A stretch of DNA of 64,000 nt. Origin: Arenibacter sp. F20364. GTDB lineage: Bacteria > Bacteroidota > Bacteroidia > Flavobacteriales > Flavobacteriaceae. Shown piece after piece: positions 61,042 through 64,000 of this stretch. The DNA lies in assembly GCF_023015905.1 (NCBI RefSeq), contig NZ_JALKBD010000022.1:1-64000 (forward strand), written 5' to 3'. A program made the translations under genes and the position numbers. The notes below the pieces were generated by a model that was given only the letters and a program-made list of their open reading frames with translations, made no database searches and was not told where the DNA came from. Position 1 is the stretch's first letter, and every line of letters starts with the position of its first letter.

Positions 61042-62910
61042 TTAACGACCCATATAGACCAGTAAAACGCTAATATCACTAGGGGAAACTCCACTTATTC
61101 TTGAGGCCTGTGAGATGGTCACTGGCTGTATGGCTTTAAGTTTTTCCCTTGCTTCAAATGAAAGGGATTTCAGTTGACTATAATCAAATCCCTTTGGGAT
61201 CTTTATATTCTCCAAGCGTTGCAATTTATCGGCATTGTTCTTTTCCTTGGCGATATAACCAGAATATTTCACCTGAATCTCTGCCTGTTCCAAAATCTCC
61301 CTGTCCAGATTATTATCAGCAACAAAGGCAGAAACCTCCTCCAATTGTAACATATGATCCATAGTGACCCTTGGTCTAGAAAACACCTTAAACATCTTAT
61401 CCGGTTGTCTTACTCTGGAAGAATCAACACTCTCCAATATAGGGTTAATATCATCAGGCTTAAAACTGGTCTCCCTAAAAAAATCTATAAAGGCATTCGA
61501 CTTTCTCTCCTTTTCTTCCATCTTCTCCAGACGATCCTTCTTCGCCAATCCCATTTGGAAACTCTTGGGCGTAAGCCTTAAATCGGCATTATCCTGCCGC
61601 AAAAGCGTCCTATATTCTGCTCTGGATGTAAACATCCTATATGGCTCTTCTGTACCCTTGGTAATAAGGTCATCCACCAAAACTCCAATATAAGCTTCAT
61701 CCCTATTAAGAATAAAGGCCTCCTTTTCATTGATTTTTAAATGTGCATTTATACCTGCCATTAAACCTTGGGACGCGGCCTCTTCATAGCCGGTAGTTCC
61801 ATTAATCTGACCTGCAAAATAGAGGTTATCTATCAACTTAGTTTCTAAGGTATGCTTTAATTGAGTAGGTGGAAAATAATCGTATTCTATAGCATAACCA
61901 GGTCTAAAAAACTTCACATTTTCAAAACCCTTTACAGATTTTAAGGCCTTATACTGAACATCCTCTGGCAAGGAAGTTGAAAAACCATTAACATAAACCT
62001 CAACCGTATTCCAGCCCTCCGGTTCAACAAATAACTGATGACTATCCTTATCAGCAAAACGATTGATCTTATCTTCTATAGATGGACAATACCGAGGACC
62101 CAAACTTTTAATTCTTCCATTAAACATTGGGGAACGATCAAAACCTTCTCTAAGCAAATCGTGCACCAAAAGACTGGTATGCGTCATATAACAATCTCGC
62201 TGATGAGTCAATGCCTTAGTATCGGAATATGAAAATTTCTCCGGTATATCATCTCCAGGTTGAGGTATCATTATAGAATAATCCAATGATCTACCATCCA
62301 CCCTTGGTGGGGTACCAGTCTTCATTCTGCCGCTTTCAAAACCCAATTGAACCAACTGTTCGGTAATACCAGTGGCCGCTTTTTCACCAGCCCTTCCTCC
62401 ACCAAACTGCTTATCCCCTATATGAATTAAACCATTTAAAAAAGTACCGTTAGTTAATACTACAGATTTTGCTCTTATATCCAACCCCAAGGAAGTCTTT
62501 ACCCCTACAGCTTGACCCTTTTCCACCAACAGCCCAGACACCATTTCCTGATAAAAATCCACATTGGGAGTATTCTCCAAAGCCATCCGCCACTCCTCCG
62601 CAAACCTCATTCTATCGTTTTGAGTCCTAGGACTCCACATAGCAGGACCCTTGCTTTTATTAAGCATTTTAAACTGTATAGCGCTTTTATCACTTACAAT
62701 ACCACTATACCCGCCAAGAGCATCTATCTCACGAACAATCTGACCTTTTGCAATTCCGCCCATCGCAGGATTACAGGACATTTGCCCTATAGTCTGCAAA
62801 TTCATGGTCACCAATAAGGTCTTAGAACCCAAATTGGCAGCGGCAGCGGCAGCCTCAGCCCCAGCGTGACCGGCTCCTACAATTATAACATCGTATTCCT
62901 TTTCAAACAT
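61042..62910 (-). CDS. mnmG: tRNA uridine-5-carboxymethylaminomethyl modification enzyme MnmG (GidA)
   Basis: With MnmE it installs the cmnm5 group on the wobble uridine of several tRNAs. From the ATG at 62910 (MFEKEYDVIIVGAGHAGAEA) it is 622 residues, the normal length. The FAD motif GAGHAGAEAA lies at 12-21, CNPAMGGIAKGQIVREIDAL is the family signature, and GQINGTTGYEEAASQGLMAG the second. The longer frame begins at a TTG inside a parS site and is rejected. It is flanked on both sides by identical parS palindromes and follows ybeY in one transcript. Confidence 0.98.
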   Translation of the reverse strand: MFEKEYDVIIVGAGHAGAEAAAAAANLGSKTLLVTMNLQTIGQMSCNPAMGGIAKGQIVREIDALGGYSGIVSDKSAIQFKMLNKSKGPAMWSPRTQNDRMRFAEEWRMALENTPNVDFYQEMVSGLLVEKGQAVGVKTSLGLDIRAKSVVLTNGTFLNGLIHIGDKQFGGGRAGEKAATGITEQLVQLGFESGRMKTGTPPRVDGRSLDYSIMIPQPGDDIPEKFSYSDTKALTHQRDCYMTHTSLLVHDLLREGFDRSPMFNGRIKSLGPRYCPSIEDKINRFADKDSHQLFVEPEGWNTVEVYVNGFSTSLPEDVQYKALKSVKGFENVKFFRPGYAIEYDYFPPTQLKHTLETKLIDNLYFAGQINGTTGYEEAASQGLMAGINAHLKINEKEAFILNRDEAYIGVLVDDLITKGTEEPYRMFTSRAEYRTLLRQDNADLRLTPKSFQMGLAKKDRLEKMEEKERKSNAFIDFFRETSFKPDDINPILESVDSSRVRQPDKMFKVFSRPRVTMDHMLQLEEVSAFVADNNLDREILEQAEIQVKYSGYIAKEKNNADKLQRLENIKIPKGFDYSQLKSLSFEAREKLKAIQPVTISQASRISGVSPSDISVLLVYMGR

Positions 62911-62915
62911 AATTT

Positions 62916-63335
62916 TCAATGTTCCACGTGGAACAATTTAATTTTTTCATCTTCCTTATTCCTCATTAACAAGGATTCGTCTTCACTCTTATCGCCAAAA
63001 CCCAAAAGGTGTAGCACCCCGTGAGCCATTACCCTTTTCAACTCCAAGTCAAAATCCACACCAAAATCCGAGGCATTCTCCCTAACACGATCAACAGATA
63101 TAAAAATATCACCAGCTATTCCACTAAAATCTTCATAAGGAAAAGTAATAATATCCGTATAGGTGTCGTGGTCCAAATACTCCTGATTAATCCTAAGCAG
63201 ATACTCGTCATCACAAAAAATAAAGTCCAACTGACCGTAGCCCCTATTTTCAGAAACAACTATCCTACTAACCCAATCGGCAAACTTGGTTTCGTCTTGA
63301 ATACTAAAATCTGCCTCGTAATGAAAATCAATCAT
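62916..63335 (-). CDS. ybeY: Endoribonuclease YbeY
   Basis: Metal-dependent RNase involved in 16S rRNA maturation and ribosome quality control. The 139-residue product carries the family block MAHGVLHLLGFGDKSEDE (about residues 109-126), which supplies two conserved His; the position of the third is a Lys/Ser stretch, as in other Bacteroidota members. IITFPYEDFSGIAGDIFISV is the other signature. The last residues LFHVEH are encoded by a parS palindrome. The start overlaps the preceding gene by eight bases, and the mnmG start follows closely. Confidence 0.93.
   Translation of the reverse strand: MIDFHYEADFSIQDETKFADWVSRIVVSENRGYGQLDFIFCDDEYLLRINQEYLDHDTYTDIITFPYEDFSGIAGDIFISVDRVRENASDFGVDFDLELKRVMAHGVLHLLGFGDKSEDESLLMRNKEDEKIKLFHVEH
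62920..62935. promoter_or_regulatory. parS site inside the 3-prime end of ybeY
   Basis: TGTTCCACGTGGAACA, identical to the site at 61007-61022. Read on the minus strand its central bases encode the last residues of YbeY (LFHVEH) before the stop codon, and the mnmG start lies 10 bases further on. The site therefore doubles as coding sequence. Confidence 0.85.
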
Positions 63336-64000
63336 CTATTTTAAAATAATCCTTAACCTTCATCTGATAATTTTGCTGCAAAGGTAACGCTTGTCGATTT
63401 AAAATCTCTACATCATAACGATAATTATCTAATATTGAGGGTCTAGAAAGGATAGGGTTTTGAAATGAATCATTCCCTGTATTACTCTTCCTTTCCTTCC
63501 TCTCCCCTTGTTTCATAACCGCATTGTCCAATTTCAACATTTCCCTATTTATATTGTTCATCTTATTTATGCTTTCTTGGGTAACCCCACTTCTCAACAA
63601 CTCATTCTGGAAATCTTCCATCTGCCGAATCAATTTCTCTCCCAACTTACGATCATCATTATTAATAAGGTTCCGTAACTGATCCTCCAATTGTTCACGC
63701 AACGCCTGTTGTTCCTTATAAATTTCATAAACTTCCTTCAATTCTTCTTCTGAAGCCCCGGTCCCCTGACCACCAGTACCCAACTCATTGCCAACACCTC
63801 CCCCTTCACCATTACTATTGCCAGAACCGTCCTTAGAGCCCTTTCCTTTACCATCTTTCCCTTCCCTACCATCTTTCCCTTCCCTACCATTATCCCCTCC
63901 ATCACCATCTTTCCCTTCCTTTCCACTATTCGCAGGCTTATTACCTTCGCCACCACCTTCATTACCTTCACCAGGTTTCTTTCCCTCAGAACCCTTTTGG
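63328..64000 (-). CDS. C-terminal part of a large DUF4175-like protein, cut by the window end
   Basis: An open frame runs on the minus strand from the window edge (no start codon inside) to 63328, giving about 223 residues. The edge-side half is a low-complexity linker rich in Gly, Lys, Glu and Asp, with the repeated unit GREGKD. It is followed by a helical charged segment (LREQLEDQLRNLINNDDRKL) and the ending MKVKDYFKIDD. In flavobacteria a large DUF4175 protein of the cell envelope often precedes ybeY, and this fits its C-terminus. The TTG at 63783 is not its start. The last eight bases overlap ybeY. Confidence 0.7.
   Translation of the reverse strand, partial: QKGSEGKKPGEGNEGGGEGNKPANSGKEGKDGDGGDNGREGKDGREGKDGKGKGSKDGSGNSNGEGGGVGNELGTGGQGTGASEEELKEVYEIYKEQQALREQLEDQLRNLINNDDRKLGEKLIRQMEDFQNELLRSGVTQESINKMNNINREMLKLDNAVMKQGERKERKSNTGNDSFQNPILSRPSILDNYRYDVEILNRQALPLQQNYQMKVKDYFKIDD
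63850..63885 (-). repeat. 18-base tandem repeat in the DUF4175-like linker
   Basis: Two full copies of ACCATCTTTCCCTTCCCT (plus strand) lie at 63850-63867 and 63868-63885, with a partial third copy. In frame on the minus strand they encode GREGKD units, which lets the linker change length by slippage without breaking the frame. Confidence 0.8.

Noticed and set aside
61149-61693. Plus-strand frames opposite mnmG
   Set aside because: Shadows of the highly conserved mnmG reading frame.
1-64000. CRISPR array, prophage, integrative element, restriction or toxin systems
   Set aside because: I found no regularly spaced repeats, integrase, methylase, phage structural or toxin genes. The only mobile-like unit is the DUF559 one.

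Overview
This window looks like a chromosome segment of a marine-type flavobacterium (Bacteroidota, Flavobacteriaceae). The evidence is the gene content: a PorW/SprE-type type IX secretion lipoprotein, an ATP synthase operon without atpD/atpC, many flavobacterial DUF families (DUF4837, DUF5687, DUF6341, DUF6427, DUF6747, DUF6909) and an arsenosugar cluster. It also carries Bacteroidota-type -7 promoter boxes of the form TAnnTTTG. There are no tRNA or rRNA genes, no CRISPR array, no prophage and no classical insertion sequence.

Layout. (1) 0.4-9.2 kb, minus strand: porW/sprE, a bactofilin, atpZ, a small membrane protein, then atpB-E-F-H-A-G. (2) 9.4-20.2 kb: an ABC exporter pair, a PaaE-like ferredoxin reductase, a patatin, a DoxX-like protein, DNA polymerase III delta prime, phosphoglycerate kinase, an MltD-like LysM transglycosylase, a DUF4837 lipoprotein and a tiny DUF6747 gene. 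(3) 20.9-26.9 kb: a large SPOR/TPR/PD40/OmpA envelope protein, tatA, an M23 peptidase and a GH3 protein. (4) 27-48.8 kb, plus strand: a complete Wzx/Wzy-type surface polysaccharide locus. (5) 49-53.7 kb: purD, DUF6341, DUF6427, DUF4254 and a GT9 glycosyltransferase. (6) 53.9-58.6 kb: a TetR regulator, three arsenosugar-type genes (radical SAM ArsS, peroxidase-like, DUF2064) and a YqhD-type alcohol dehydrogenase. (7) 58.8-64 kb, minus strand: an OmpH/Skp-like lipoprotein, a methyltransferase, mnmG, ybeY and the end of a DUF4175-like gene.

How the genes work together. In the polysaccharide locus, RmlABCD should make dTDP-L-rhamnose, WecB/WecC should make UDP-ManNAcA, and a UDP-glucuronate decarboxylase may supply UDP-xylose. 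A WcaJ-type transferase should start the lipid-linked unit. A WecG/TagA-type enzyme and other glycosyltransferases extend it, and a pyruvyl transferase decorates it. Wzx flips it, Wzy polymerises it, and a Wzz-like protein sets chain length. A second Wzy_C/WaaL-type protein may be a ligase.

Notable signals. Two identical perfect 16-bp palindromes matching ParB parS sites flank mnmG, and one is embedded in the last codons of ybeY. A DUF559 nuclease gene flanked by matching hairpin-forming terminal repeats interrupts the rml operon. A terminator-like hairpin lies between atpE and atpF. Several -7 boxes sit so close to start codons that the mRNAs are probably leaderless or nearly so.
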